NCBI GenBank assembly: GCA_013397115.1
Contig: VWZW01006289.1
Coordinates: 4,163,265 to 4,227,264 of the forward strand
Direction of reading: 5' to 3'
Length of the DNA stretch: 64,000 bases
From: Edolisoma coerulescens
Lineage: Eukaryota; Chordata; Aves; Passeriformes; Campephagidae
The notes beneath the pieces are model-generated. The model was given only the letters and a program-made list of their open reading frames with translations. It did not search any database and was not told the DNA's origin. The position numbers were made by a program, and so were the translations under genes. Positions 25,891-38,896 of the stretch are shown here, one piece after another (position 1 is the stretch's first letter; each line of letters opens with the position of its first letter).

Positions 25891-27112
25891 AAGAGCATCT
25901 GAACAGCTGTGTGAGATCAGACCAAAAGCCTGTCTGGTCCTGTATCCTGTCTCTGACAGTAGGCAAAAGCAGATGCCTGGAAAAAAGTGGAGGAAGATGA
26001 CAAGTATATTATGAAATTCCCCTGAACCCAGCAGTTGCACATTTAGGAAACTTTTAGAGGTAGATGTGTTATCTCCATTCCTTACAGACTCCAGTGACAT
26101 CTTTCATATTTTCTTCCAATGTCTTTTAGAATCTGCATAAGTAGTTGTGTCCCACTGCCTTTCACACTGGGTATTACTACTGCTAATATTCCATATTGTG
26201 TGGAAATTTGAACCTGTCACCTTGTGGTTTTTTTTGATTGCAGGTAGTTCTAAGACTGAAGGGGATGTGGTCTCTACACTGCACCATTTCTGAACTTACA
26301 GATGCCATCATACCTCCCTTCTTTCTGTCTGCCTCAAACCATGCTTGTTTATTTAACATGCCCTCGCTTGGAAGCTATTTTTTGTACATATCCCTGACTT
26401 CCCATTGTATCTCCTTCAGGATAAGAGAGTCTGAATGTTAACAACATTCAAATGCAGGTGTGCTGAAGATTTATATAGTCAAATAATTGTATTTTCTATC
26501 TTGTCTTCTATTCTTTACCTATTAAGCCTTAACTTTTGGGGTTTTTTCCTTTTAGTGAGCACTGAAGTGATAATTGTGTGAAGCTATTTATTATAATCGA
26601 TGATCTCATTCCTGACTGTTAACAGTCATCTTAGAACCCATCATTATAGAACCCATCATAAGATTAAATTTGTTTTTCCATATGCACAACACATTTATTT
26701 GTATTAAATCCCATCTTCCAGTTTATCATCCCATATCTCAGGGCTGTGTAGTCCATTTGCAACTCTCTGCAGCCAACTCTTCTTTTTAAGATCTTAAATA
26801 AATCATCATGATCAGCACACTTTTCCACATAGTTATTCATCTCCTTTACATGACAGTTTATTCGGAACTTCACTGGTCAATTTTCTTCTGTATGAAAACC
26901 CCCCATTTTTTCCACTGCCTCCTAATTTATAGCAATTTATTTATCCAGGGTAGACTCTCTTCTCTTATACCACGGCTACTAAGTTTCCTTAAGAGTCTCT
27001 GCAGAGGCCCCAGACTTCGTCTTGTCTGTTTCATTCACAGTATAGGTTATTGATCAGTGAGTTTCCAGAGTAAGTCTCCTTCTATTCCTCTGGTATAAAG
27101 GCAATTTTAAGT

Positions 27113-27172
27113 GTACATACTTCAGTCCATAATTCAAACAGAAGGTACATACTTCAGTCCACAATTCAAACA
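27113..27172. repeat. 32-bp tandem duplication inside the CR1 relic
   Basis: GTACATACTTCAGTCCATAA begins at 27113, and the same phrase with a single T-to-C change begins again at 27145. The match covers 28 bp at a period of 32 bp. The low divergence against an otherwise old repeat indicates that the duplication is more recent than the insertion. Confidence 0.9.
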
Positions 27173-27990
27173 TTTATTCCTTGAATTTCAGCAAAGCTCT
27201 TGAAAGCATGTGTTTGGCTTTGATGGTGTAAAATCATTCATTTTGTCAAGTTGTCCTATGAGCAGTGCTCCTGACATTTAAATGTGATATTTGTATTCTC
27301 TTTTGTGTTCTCTATGAAAAACAGTGCTTTAAAAAAAAAAAATCTTCAAACACCTACTTGATGCAAGGAGATTCAAAATATTAATTTAGTTCTTTTGTTA
27401 CATTGTAATCTATGTTGTCATTTCATCCAAGCACTCATTTTACCGGATAAGATTTTAGGTTTTTGTTTTTGTCTGGCATTAGTATGTTTTTACATTTAAG
27501 CTACCAAAGTTCATGTTCTTTTCTGGTTTCTTTATTCAGATTGAACTTCACATTTTTGAAGGATCGCTTTTTATTTTTAATAGACTTCCTTACTCTGCTG
27601 TTTTGCCCATGCTGACTTTCTTTTCTTCTTTCTCTAGTCTTCTTTGAAAATGTATGCATTTGTGTTGTGCCTCCAACAAGAGGCTCCAAATTATTCCCAA
27701 ACTTCCAGTGAAGATTTTGCTTTTTCAGGGGCTCCTTTCAGTTTCTTTTAAAGTATCTATCTTACTTTCATGTTGTTCCCTTTTGTAAATATTGCAAAAC
27801 AGTAGAGGTTTTTTCATCTCATTACTCACACAAAACTGTTGAGATGAAATGTGTTCTAGAGTGGCTCTTCGACAAGAGTGTTATGGCAATTTCATATAGA
27901 CTGGCTCAGGACCAGGAGAATTATTTCTCCTTGGAGGTTTCTTGTATAGCTTGGCCCAGGAATCATTGGTTGTCCAGGAATCACTGGCTT

Positions 27991-28021
27991 AAAAANNNNN
28001 NNNNNNAAAAAAAAAAAAAAA
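27991..28021. other. Assembly gap (11 N) inside a poly-A run
   Basis: AAAAA, then 11 undetermined bases (27996-28006), then an A run to 28021. The fixed small N run marks an assembly join or unresolved homopolymer. The true length is unknown, and any reading frame across it is meaningless. Confidence 0.97.
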
Positions 28022-28120
28022 GTTTGTTAGCACTTAAGTCCAAGCTTTCTCTACCACAGAGCAACATTTCTGCATCATTTTCCTCTACTTTTAACTTCTG
28101 TTAACTGTCCCACTGACTTA

Positions 28121-29412
28121 CTTCATTTTATTTTCTGATGAAGGTTTTCCTCCAATTGCACAGGTGCCTGTCAGCTAGAAGTGTGCATATAAGAGGACTT
28201 TACATAGGATCACATATATGATTCTGGAATACTCCATTTGGAAGTGGCAGTAGAAGACAAGCTAGGAAACTTCTTTGCCCACAGCAGTGGTCTACTGATG
28301 TAGTTTTGGTGTAAGAACTGTGACAGAGAATCCAACTCAGTGGCAAAGACTACAAATAAAATGCTCTTAAAATGAAAACGCACTCATGTAACAAGGAAGT
28401 TATTACTATTAACTGGGACATGTGCTTAATTTCACTGCAATATAAACACACTTTTGATGTTCATTTTCAAAGTATACATTTGTATATAATTATGCTTAAT
28501 TCATATCATACTCTGCAGTCTTATGATTTTACAGTCAGACTGATGGAAGTGCTTGTTTTTTTCAACTTCTTTTATTTGCATTGCAAAATATTTCTTTGTC
28601 TGTATTGTTCTTACCTGCTGGAAACAACTCTCTTTTTCATGAATCATATAGATGAGTATTTGCAAGAGTCATGATATATCATATTTGGAAAATTTGTAAA
28701 TATTTCCAGCTTTCAAGTAAGTGAAGAACTGCAGTAATGCACTAATGTTGGTGCAATTTAATCTATTATATATGTGATTTAACAACATGAAAGTAAAAAA
28801 CCACTTGTCATAATGTGGATTAAAAAGAGAGTTCTAACTACAGCCTTATCAGTAGCACTTTTAGACGTATTTAATTTTCTTTTTCAGTGATTGTTGTCAC
28901 AACAACTATTGTTTCCAGTAAGCTTCATATTCACACAGCAATAATAGTGCCATTTTAATCTTGCAAGGATGTGTCTTCTCTAGCTGAATTAATAAGGAAG
29001 CCAACCAAAAGATAATTTGGGATATCTCTGAAATGTATGCTAATAAAAAGACTATGATCAGTCTGACTACATGTTGTTCTTAGTAATATTATGCTAATAA
29101 TAGTAAATAACAGCCTTTTATTTGTGTCCTTCATTTTCTTTATAAAGATAAATATTGGTAAATTTGCATGAAACAATACCAATGGCCATTTCCTTCTGAA
29201 GTTTATAGGCACGGGCCTGAAAAATGGAACAGTGCCAGTCCTGTTTCTGTTAAGGCTTTCTGTAGGATTGCAATACCTCTCCTCAACTGAAGTATCCTTT
29301 CATGCTATAGAAAAATAATAAAAATGTAAATCAATGTCTATCAACTATTTCCTTGTATAACAATGTCATTATACATTATATGACAATGAATGCCTTTATG
29401 GTCATTTATAAA
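28121..29412. other. Unique AT-rich DNA
   Basis: No recognised gene. Open frames at 28372-28674 (plus) and 28955-29212 (minus) have no domain. The 5' limit of the preceding CR1 relic may extend some distance into this stretch. Confidence 0.4.
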
Positions 29413-30474
29413 TGTTACAAGTGTTCCCCAGCTACAGGGGTGGCTTCAGCCAGCAGCTGCTCGAAGCTTTCCCTCTGTCCCATGGAACTAATGACTGGTG
29501 GCTCAAAGGTGAACCTGATTCTGGCCAAGGATGAGCCCATCAGCCCATCAGCCCAAAAGTGGTAGAGAGTAGACTTAAAAAGGGTTGGTGGGGGGTGGAA
29601 CAAGCAACTTCAGACGGACAGTGAAGTGTGAATATGTGAAAAAAACATCTCTGCAGACACCAAGGTCAGTGAAGGAGGGTCAGGAGGTGCTCCAGGTGCA
29701 GGAGCAGAGATTCCCCTGCAGCCCGTGATGCAGACCATGGTGAGGCTGCTGTGCCCCTGCAGCCCATGAAGGGTCACGGGAGAGCAGAGATCCACCTGCA
29801 GCCAACGGAGAGGACCACCAGAGCAGGTGGATATCTGAAGGAGGCTGTGATAGGAAGTTCCCATTGGAGCAGGCTCCTGGGAGCACCTGTGTCCCTGTGA
29901 AGAGAGGAGCCCACACTGGAGCAAGTTTGCTGACAGGGCTTGTGACCCTGTGAGGGACCCATGCTGGAGCAGCCTGTTCCTGGGGGAGCAGGCACTCCAT
30001 GGAAGTGACTCACATTGGTTCATGAAGGTTTGTCTCCCACAGGAGGGACCCCATGCTGTAGCAGGGGGAGAATGTAAGGAGAGTTTCCCCTGAGGAGGAA
30101 CGGGCAGCAGAAACCAAGTGTGATGCAGCCCCCATTCTCCATCCCCCTGCACTGCTGCAGGGGAGAAAGTTGAGAAAATCAGGAGTGAAGTTAAGCCTGG
30201 GAAGAAGGGAGGGGTGGAGAAAAGGTATTTTTTGGCTTTTTTTGGCATTTTTTTCATTACTCTACTCGGATTTGATTTGCAATAAATTAAATTAACTCTT
30301 CCTAAGTTGAGTCTGTTTTGCCCATGATGGTAATCAGTGAGTGATCCCTCCCTGTCCTTATCTTGACCCACAAGCCTTTCATTATATTTTCTCTCCCCTG
30401 TCCAGTTGAGGAGGGGAGTGATATAGCAGGTTTAGTGGGTGCCTGGAGTCCAGACAGGATAAACCTAGCAGACA
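29413..30474 (+). mobile_element. Solo LTR of an avian endogenous retrovirus (ERVL-like)
   Basis: About 1.06 kb, much GC-richer than its flanks. It matches an LTR family I know from passerines and other Neoaves. Diagnostic blocks in order: CTCTGCAGACACCAAGGTCA (29650-29669), repeated CCTGCAGCCC and CTGGAGCAG modules (29700-30060), GAAGGGAGGGGTGGAGAAAA, AATAAATTAAATTAACTC, GAGTCTGTTTTGCCCATGAT, TTTTCTCTCCCCTGTCCAGT and GGAGGGGAGTGATATAGCAG near the 3' end. A TATA-like ACTTAAAAAG lies at 29573-29582 and the AATAAA polyadenylation signal at 30281-30286, both consistent with plus orientation. No gag, pol or env sequence or second LTR is present, so it is a solo LTR left by recombination. The ends are uncertain by 10-15 bp and I could not find an unambiguous target-site duplication. 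The 253-codon minus-strand open frame (29610-30371) is an antisense artefact. Confidence 0.9.
30281..30286 (+). promoter_or_regulatory. LTR polyadenylation signal AATAAA
   Basis: Canonical hexamer in the R region of the solo LTR, about 190 bp before its 3' end. It supports the plus orientation of the element. Confidence 0.75.
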
Positions 30475-33400
30475 CTCACAATTAGTACAGTCATAATTAG
30501 ACTACTTTTTCTATGTCTGGATGAGAACAGTCAATGGTAGAATAAATAGTGTAGGTGTGCCCTTCTTCTGGCTCAAGAATATGTTTTGAACTTGTGAGAA
30601 TAGATCTTTGTTTCACAAAAAACAAAATAAACTTTTGGAATCTCCTGAATGGTGAAACCTCTCATTCCTCATGGGGCATGGATACTTTGTCATGGATCAG
30701 GTAATTTTTGCATGAGTTCTGCACAACGAAGTGGTGTATATTCTGCCTACTGTATATAAACATTTATGTACTTCAAACTTTTCTCTCTCTTTCACTACCA
30801 TTATATATGGATATATATAATTTCGCTTTACATATTTTGGGAGATGATGCTAATATCACCAGATGTTTCTGTCTTCATTCATGCATATTTGACTGGAGAT
30901 TATTTGGTGCCAGATCAAGGGAACCTCCACTAAAAATGCTTTTTGTATTCTTCTGCCTACCTTGCAGATAGGCTGGGTCCTCTTAAAATCTTTGTTTTCC
31001 CCAATTTCAGAGGTGGCAGGGGTAAATAAGACCTTCCAGAACTTTGGTGGAGCCGGGAGATCCAGAGACCTCCACAAAGTTAACTTTTTGGTTTAGACAT
31101 AGGAAATGGCTTGGAAAACAGGAAGAGATCTCTCATATGATCAGTGTAGATTTAATGTGGTGTAGTATTTTTATCACTGATGCTAATGCTGCTACAGCCG
31201 CAGAACAAGATACTGCACTTCGTAAAAGAAGGTTGCTGAATCTAACCATTTATTTTTAGCGTGAAATTTTAAATGTTCTGATGAAAAAAATCTTACCAAC
31301 TTAATGTGTTTTTCTCTCAAATTAGCTGTTTTCTTGATGTAAAGTCAAGGAAAGACAAAAAAATTATTATACTAAAACAGATTCTTATACAATTATTTTA
31401 TGACAGATTAATCTAAAATATCCAACATGTATAGCATATTTGACACAAAACATATTTTCCATCTTTTTCATATTAACAGAATCCCTAAACTACTACAGAA
31501 GGTTTCCAAATCTTTTAAATCTTGCCATTGTGGAAAAGCCACAAGTTAGGTAGAATGTGGCCAAAAAGGGCATATTATTATTTAACATTACTGCTATGAA
31601 ACAGTAACAGTATGTACCTTTTTTTTCCTCTCAGTTTCCCATTCCTGTATCAGAGAATATATCTATGAAGAAAAAGAACAGACAATAAAGAGACAGGGTA
31701 TGAAAACTATGGATCATTATCTGAAAAATAAAACCCCCTTATTTTCTTAACTCCGTGTATTTCATGACAAAATGTAACAAACTACCCACTGCACGTCCAG
31801 TATTTATAGATTAATTTTTTTCTTCCAATTCCTGCACTCTGGAGCTGTCTTATTGTTTGGTCTGCTTCCAAATGCCAATCTTAGCACAGAATGGATATTT
31901 GATCAAAAAAAGCATTTATATCTCTGCGTTGGCATTGTGCTGGAGGGCTCACATAGCTTGGCATTGTGTGATACTGTGTTACTTAATCTTCTGACAAAAT
32001 AGAATCACGTCTCACTACGTAACTTCTCTTACAAGTGTAAGTAGCTTCCACTTGCAGACAGGATTCCCATGTTCTTGACTAGAGCAGTCCAGTCATATGC
32101 TGTGAATTCATTGTGTATCGAAATGTGAGAACAGTCGGAGGGCAAAGAAGCTGTGGCAGTACCGTGCACCACCATCATTTTATATATTTTTAAATGTTTC
32201 CTCTAACTGGGACTTGATCATTTCAGTCACTGTAAGGAGCCCAAAATCCAGTAGTCTTAATTGTTTGCTCTCTTTTCAGGATGAATTCTCTCTGTATTCT
32301 TCATACATAAGCACTGAGTTTTAAAGAATGAGTTTTAAAACATGATGACTTTTCAAAAGGATGCACTCCCATAGGAAGAGTTATATTTGCATAACTAACT
32401 TCAGTGACATTGTCAGGATTGCAATGATGAGTGTTCTCTTGTAACACCTAAGAGAAGTTAAGCAAAATGAGATATAGAATTGCAGCTTCAAACTATACTC
32501 CACCACTTCATATTTTTATTTTCTTTTCATTTTTAAGGCAGTTCACAAAATCCAGATGTCAAGTGTAAGGTATGTTTTGAACTAGTAACATGTGGCTACT
32601 TGCTCAGTTCACATTTACAGGCATTTTTTGTGTCAGTTTTCTCTGTGTCTTTCACATAGGTAGGCTGCAGATGTGCTTCTAAACGTCTATCTTTTGATGT
32701 AATATATCATATTTTAATTACTTTCCATTCTTCTTGCATTTGATTCACATATGAAAGAAATTATTGGTTAATCCCAGGTGAGATCTATAAATAACCTTTT
32801 ATCTAAGAAATATTTTTTGCTTTTCAGTAGCTTCAGTATATTCTTAGTGTTGCAGTCAGGGTTTTGTCTAAGCAAATAAGCTGTATGTCTGTTAAGGAGC
32901 TGCTTTTATAGGTCAAAGAAAAATCTTTCACCTCTTCCTCACCTGTGGGAAATTTGAGGGTCCTTCTTTTCGCTTCAAAATTTTTGGGAATAAATCATAA
33001 AATACTATGATTTTATACACAGCAATGTGTGCAAAACTTATTTTGATGTAGAAAAGGACTCATGAGTCTTTCTTAAAAATGTTTTCACTATGGACATGCT
33101 TAAACCAATACTTTATAATTTTGATAGTTAAGAGTTTTCTTTTACACTTTTCTTCCTAAAGCTTTTATTCTTGTTGAGCTTAAAAATATAGGAAGAAGAA
33201 ATCTGCACAAGTGGTATCAACCAAAGGAAGTGGGGCCAACCCTTCCAGGTATTCTCCTGGACGAAATAAAATGTCATTTTTGTTTTGTTTTTCTGTATCA
33301 GAGAAACAATAAAAGACATTTTTGTGACACTTTCGTCTTATTGGGTTCTTATAGCAGAAGGTAAAACCTGGTGCTTGCCCCAAAAACTTTATCAATTTTT

Positions 33401-35927
33401 GAAGTACATTGAGGCTGTACAACCTTTTTTTTCATTTTGTGATTCAGTTTCCACGGTCAGAAAGCACCATGAGGTCTAGAGATGTAAAGCACGGAATAAC
33501 AAGTAAATATTCATGTTCAAGTTATGTGGCCAATTCTCAGTATATGGCTTTATTTTTATGCTGTTGTTGGATCCACTGGATAAATAGATCCACAAGATAC
33601 ATTTAAATATGTTTAGTAAGATGCTTGCTGTCAGAAGGAGTTTCCAAAGACATTGAATCAGCAGCCTGGGAACTGAAAAAGCAAGTACATATTTTGTCAG
33701 ACTCCTGGCAAGCCTGTTCTGCACACTAGTGCATCCTCCTTGGGCCAAACAGAACTGTTTGGACACAGAAACTGAAGAACAGCTTGGCTTTAATCAAAGA
33801 AGCTAGACACTAGTTATAAAATGAACTTTATTTCTATTTCTGTTTTAAAGCTATGCATAGATTCTGTTTTATGCACTTAAGTATGTGTTGTGCAATAATT
33901 AGCTATGTCGTTAAGAGTTTATAATGGAATATATACGGCACCAGGAAAGCACTTAGAGTTTTGCACATGAAATCATAGTGTCTGTTTCCATAAAGTTTTA
34001 ATGACACTTCTGCTCTGTCCTGCAGAGCACATGACATATTTTCGAGGTTGTCCTCAGTACAGGAAGGGCATAAGGGACAATGAGGTAGGATTTCAACCAT
34101 TTTGTACATGACACGGAAGGCTAATAATGGTCACAACCTTGTGTCATAAGAAAAGAAAATATCTCTGGAGTAATTACTGAGCAGTAACAAATCACTTTTT
34201 TTCCCCTTGTACAAGCTAAATCCACAGCCTAGGCTAATGACCTAAATAAATAAACAGAAGAAGAAGATGCTAAGAGCTTTTGGTGGAGACATGGTTTAAA
34301 AGCTTGTGCGTTTATTCAGTTTTTGTGCTGTATGTCTCAAGCCAGATTTGTCTCCAAGAAATCATACTCCAGAAGGAGCTGTAGAGACTCCAGTTTCTAC
34401 CCCATACTTTTTCTCCTCTCCCGAGTGGCTTTTTCATATTGCAACTTACTGAGTGCTCCAAGAGATGTAAGCAGTGGTTGCACTGTTGCTCAATATCTAC
34501 TGCAAACTCTTGTGCTCAATGCTCATGAGCAGCTTCCTCTTTACTATTCAGTGTAGCCCTTTAGCCCCTTAAATTTGGAGTTGCTATTCCCTGCAAGAAG
34601 CCCCAGGCTTCTTTTAGACCTCACTTTTAGACCTGGACTTTTCTTAGCCTGCCTGGAGATTAGATTTTAGCTTGTAGAGGTTTTAACTCATTTAATGATC
34701 AGGTCACAGTTACCAGCATTGATTTAGCTTTTGCTCAAGTTGATTTAGCTCAAAGATTTAGCTTTTTGAACAGTTGTTTCTGTTCTGTATGTTTTCTAAT
34801 TAATACAAAATAATAACAAATATTTATGTGGAATGAGGGATCCATTGTCATGGAATAAAATGCAGCACAGATGGGTAAAGACAGGCAATGATAGAGAACT
34901 TACTGAAAATATAGAGAGATGGTGACTTTGAAGACTCCAGAGTTATAAGCAACTAACTTATGCCCAACTATTGCTCATCACAGGAATGTCAGCTGAATGA
35001 AACCTGCTTTAGTAATAATAAAGGAAGCAGGAGGCACAGGAAAAATATCCAATGTATGTTAAACCCATACATACATAAAAAGTTTGGATGCAGCCTGGAC
35101 TTTCAGAACATCTAAGATAGAGCTAGGTGTAGAGAAATTTAGCAAATATATAAAGTTGCTCTAAGCATATATTATTCTCAGGAGGATGACACCATCAACA
35201 TCACCACCAAGCTGCTCCTGGCATGCTGATGACTTGCTGTAACAATTTCCCCTCCCAGAATTTTAGCCATTGGCCTTGGGAACTCAGAGGAGCAAAGGGT
35301 GAGAATAATGCCATAGAGAGGAGGAAATACACTTGACAGTTTTGTATATATAATATTGTGGCTGCAATATATTTGGAAGTATAATCATTGCACCTAGACT
35401 AATATTTATTTCATTAGACTTCAATTTATTTTAATATTTTAGCACTTTAAATATTACCATTGAATTAGTCTAACAGTGAATTCCTGCGTTTGCATGTTCC
35501 ATTTGTCAAGAGTGTGACACTCTCTGGCAATCTATTCTATAACTTTCATGCAAAATATTGGTAATACAAGAGACATGAACACAACAAAACAAAACAGCGT
35601 TTGGAAGTATTCCCCAAACATATAGCATCTGGACCTTTTTTAAATAATATGCTATTCCTGCAGGCTGGAAAAATAGATGACTGTTCACTGGAGCAAAGCC
35701 AACAGGCCATTCAAAAATAATTGAAGCTCAACTTTGTGTCAAAAAAAGAAAAAAATCATATAAAGCTGATGCATGGAGAGGAGTGATTTACAAATAAGCA
35801 TTTGTGTTTGCATATTTTATGAGATTTATGGGGTTCTCAGAACCCTGCACATGTCCAGAGCAGACAGATCTTTCCTTCTGTGGTAGAAAACAAACATTCA
35901 ACATTGTCATAAGACAGCTCATCTTCC

Positions 35928-35945
35928 TTTTTTTTTTTTTTTTTT
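35928..35945. repeat. Poly-T run (18 bp)
   Basis: Uninterrupted T homopolymer preceded by ATCTTCC. No retroposon body is recognised beside it. Confidence 0.93.
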
Positions 35946-36066
35946 GTACAAGTGGTTTCTTGACAGGCCAGAAAGTGGTGCTTACCTCTTTTTCAGCTGA
36001 AAATCCATTGAGCTTTTCTTTTCTCTATCTCAGTTAAGTTTATTTCCTTTGTGAGTTTTGTTAGTG

Positions 36067-36096
36067 TTTTTTTCCTTTTTCTTTTTTTTTTCCCCC
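36067..36096. repeat. Polypyrimidine tract
   Basis: T-rich run with interspersed C (TTTTTTTCC, TTTTTC, T10, CCCCC) next to ordinary sequence. Confidence 0.85.
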
Positions 36097-38870
36097 AAAG
36101 TTCATGGAAATTTTTATAAATTTTCTTACAATTTCACACCCAAAAATGCAGGCGATATTCCAAGTAAGGCTGCATGGCAGCTGTAAAAAGATACTCCTTC
36201 ACTTTCAGAAATGAAATCTCTGTGTGGGCAATTGAAATTTGTTTTGCTGGTTTTTGTAGCTAAAATACTGTAAGAACATGTTGAATTTATTGAAGACTCT
36301 CACACACTGATTACTTTACGGAGAGCTTTCTTCGTTTAGATTTTTCAGATAAGGGAATCAGAATGTAATTATTTTCTTTTCCAGACTGCAATATTTACAT
36401 TCCTCTTTTTTCATTCCATTTTCCTTTCCTCATGATGAAGATTCTTTGTCATACCTCAAGTGGTTGAAGGTAACTTTTTTAATGTTAATATTAGAATTTA
36501 TGGCTTTTTTTGGTGGTGGTAACTTGCTACCACTACTGGATTTTATAATCATTATAACTTCTGGGGTGCTATTTATATTATGTCAAATATATAAGGTCTA
36601 AGGAACTTCTGAACAGCCATCAAGCATGCCAAGAATTTTTGTACCAAAGTCTTATAGGCTATGGGAAGTTGACTTAAGTCAGAATGGTCAGAATGGTATC
36701 AGAAAATAATTTTGTTAAAGTTTCCCCTTTATAAGTGGAGAAAGACAAGATATTCCTATTCCCCACAATTTGTTGCTATTGCTTCTTAAATCACACAATG
36801 GGAATTAACAGCCGCAGCTCCATCTGTTCTATTTGCCTTTTTTTCACTTTCACATGCCTTGTATGTATGTTCCCTAAAAAAAAAAGTGAAGAAGGCCTTG
36901 TAAATTACTTTTTCTGTAGAAGTTGTGGCCAATACCATTATTACAATTGAAGAGATAGCAAACCAGATGGAGGACCACTTATGCCTGGGAAAATTAAATA
37001 TATTATTAAAGTAAATGTGAATTTCACTTTATTTCTCAATAATTTGCTTGTGATTATGCTTTCCATCAAGCAAAAAGTGTCCTGAAAAGACTTAAATCAC
37101 AATAAACTAAGAACCACTTCTCTGACCTTCACATCTGACTTTCAATCTATATCTTCCATTTAAATAGGAAAATAGCAACCTGGTCTAACTAAGATAAAGC
37201 ATACACTGTAGCTGATTCCTGGAATCGAAAGAAGACAACTATGGTGTTTGCCACAGGCATATGAAATAGATAAAAGAAAGATAAGTGCTTTAAAAAAAGG
37301 TGGACCATAATGAATATGAGGGAATGAAGAAAGGAAATGGTTTGTTCTTTCCCCCAAAGTAAAAGGAAAAAAAACTTTTCTGGAAGAATAAAACAGTTTT
37401 CCCTGAGAAGCAGGACTCTGGTATGTTTCTTCAATCTTAATAAAGCATTTAGGCAGAGGGAGCTCTCTGACACTTGAAGGGAGCAGAGACTGAAATGTTT
37501 TCCCTCTGACACAGAGTCCTACAATAGTGAGGTTTTATATTTAATGGGATGCAGGGTCATTTCCCGTGGGCTATTTAGTGGACCTTTGTAGCTTCAAAAT
37601 GTGATTCTTCCCTCAGAAGGGCCTAAAGCTGATTATTAACCATGATTCATAAATTCTTCAGAAGACGATCAAGTTAGGTTTATGAATTCAAGCTGGGACA
37701 GAATGCAGCTGCCTCCTTTTTGCCTGTAAATACCAAGAAGCACTGCAACTTACAGAAAAATAACATTTTTAACTTGATTTTCCTTCCTCATTGTCCTTTT
37801 CCAACAAGAAAACAGCTGTTTACATGAATTCTTGGTACTTGCAAAGGGAAGAAAAGGGAAAAGAATGAAAAAAACCCATGTATTTCAGTTTCCTATTAGA
37901 ATGGCACATCTGATGAGTTAGTTTTCTGAAGCAGTTGGTGATTTTAAAGGGAGGACTCAAAACAGTGGAAGGGTTGTGAACTGTTCACTGCATGAAATCT
38001 GTTCTGATCCACGATCAGATCCAAAAATGATTCAAACAATCCATGATACTCTATTAAAGTGCATGGTACAATACAAATACATGGAGGAACACTAACAGAA
38101 ATCCTCTAAGCATCATTACCACACTGAAGGAGACTTTGCCCAAGGCATGTGACTGTTCTTTTTCTCTAGGGTAGAGCTACAGATTTGTAGGCCAAATACT
38201 CTAAATAAATAAAGCCTGGGCAGAATGTATTGACTCCTGCACATTTTCAGCTGTTTTTACTTTTCCAATGGTAGTAACTATGAACAAGGCATCTCAAAGT
38301 CCTACTTATATCACCACAGATGATACTATAAACTACAAATATGACTGTATTGCATAGAGACACAAACTCAGAATATTCTGTGAATCTGAAAATGTTGTTA
38401 GGATGCATAGCACTGTTTCTAGTTTATTCTGGCAAAAGCCTTTTGTTATACGTAACTTAGTGGAAGTCTTCTTGTTAGTATTTAAGTGGACTGGCTTGTT
38501 TTAAGTGTTTGGTCCTATGCTTATATGATCTCTGATCCTCCTTTGGTTGAAATCAGCTAGAGTACTTGCATTTACTCTGTATATGACAGTAGTTCAGTTG
38601 ACAGTGATCTTTATATTTAAAGTTGAATTAAGATTATAATCTTTCTACCAGTAAAAAACCACTTCTGTCCAGCAAAATAAAGTCTAAGGACATATGACAG
38701 GTATTGCTCTCTAAATAAGTCATATCATGTTTTTTTCTTTAAAGTGGTGATATTAGTATCTGTGTTAGCTACTTGAGTAAGACAATTCCATTTTCCCATA
38801 TAAGACAAAGTTGTGGATTCAGGTTTTTTATATTTGGAAGAGTTTTTAGATTTAGTTGTTCAAATGAGTG

Positions 38871-38896
38871 AAGGAAGGGAGGGAGGGAGGGAGAAG
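38871..38896. repeat. (GGGA)n microsatellite
   Basis: AAGGAAGG followed by GGGA units, about 26 bp. Purine-only on the plus strand. Confidence 0.88.

Larger units (their letters stand above)
25891..28120 (-). mobile_element. Long ancient CR1-clade LINE, antisense
   Basis: The largest mobile element in the window. On the plus strand it runs from the element's 3' end towards its 5' part. At 25891-25990, AGAGCATCTGAACAGCTG..., TCAGACCAAAAGCCTGTCTG and GTATCCTGTCTCTGACAGTA match the 3' end of an amniote CR1 family familiar from turtles and birds. GAAGATTTATATAGTCAAAT and TATTTTCTATCTTGTCTTC (near 26470-26510) and AAATCCCATCTTCCAGTTTA (26705-26725) match the antisense C-terminal ORF2 region. At 26943-27021 the minus strand translates as LLRKLSSRGIREESL, a well-conserved RT block after the DFxKAFDxV motif. 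Blocks at 27540-27760, such as TGAACTTCACATTTTTGAAG and GGGGCTCCTTTCAGTTTCTT, match more 5' ORF2 sequence. Frameshifts, stops, a tandem duplication (27113-27172) and an assembly gap interrupt it. Small open frames within are shadows. Confidence 0.78.

Noticed and set aside
29610..30371. 253-codon minus-strand open frame, the longest in the window
   Set aside because: It lies wholly inside the plus-strand ERV solo LTR and reads the GC-rich antisense. The product has no domain and the frame follows from repeat composition.
30573..30690. Possible second LTR or retroviral interior after the solo LTR
   Set aside because: I saw no primer-binding site, polypurine tract or retroviral motif next to the LTR, and no second copy of its blocks elsewhere in the window.
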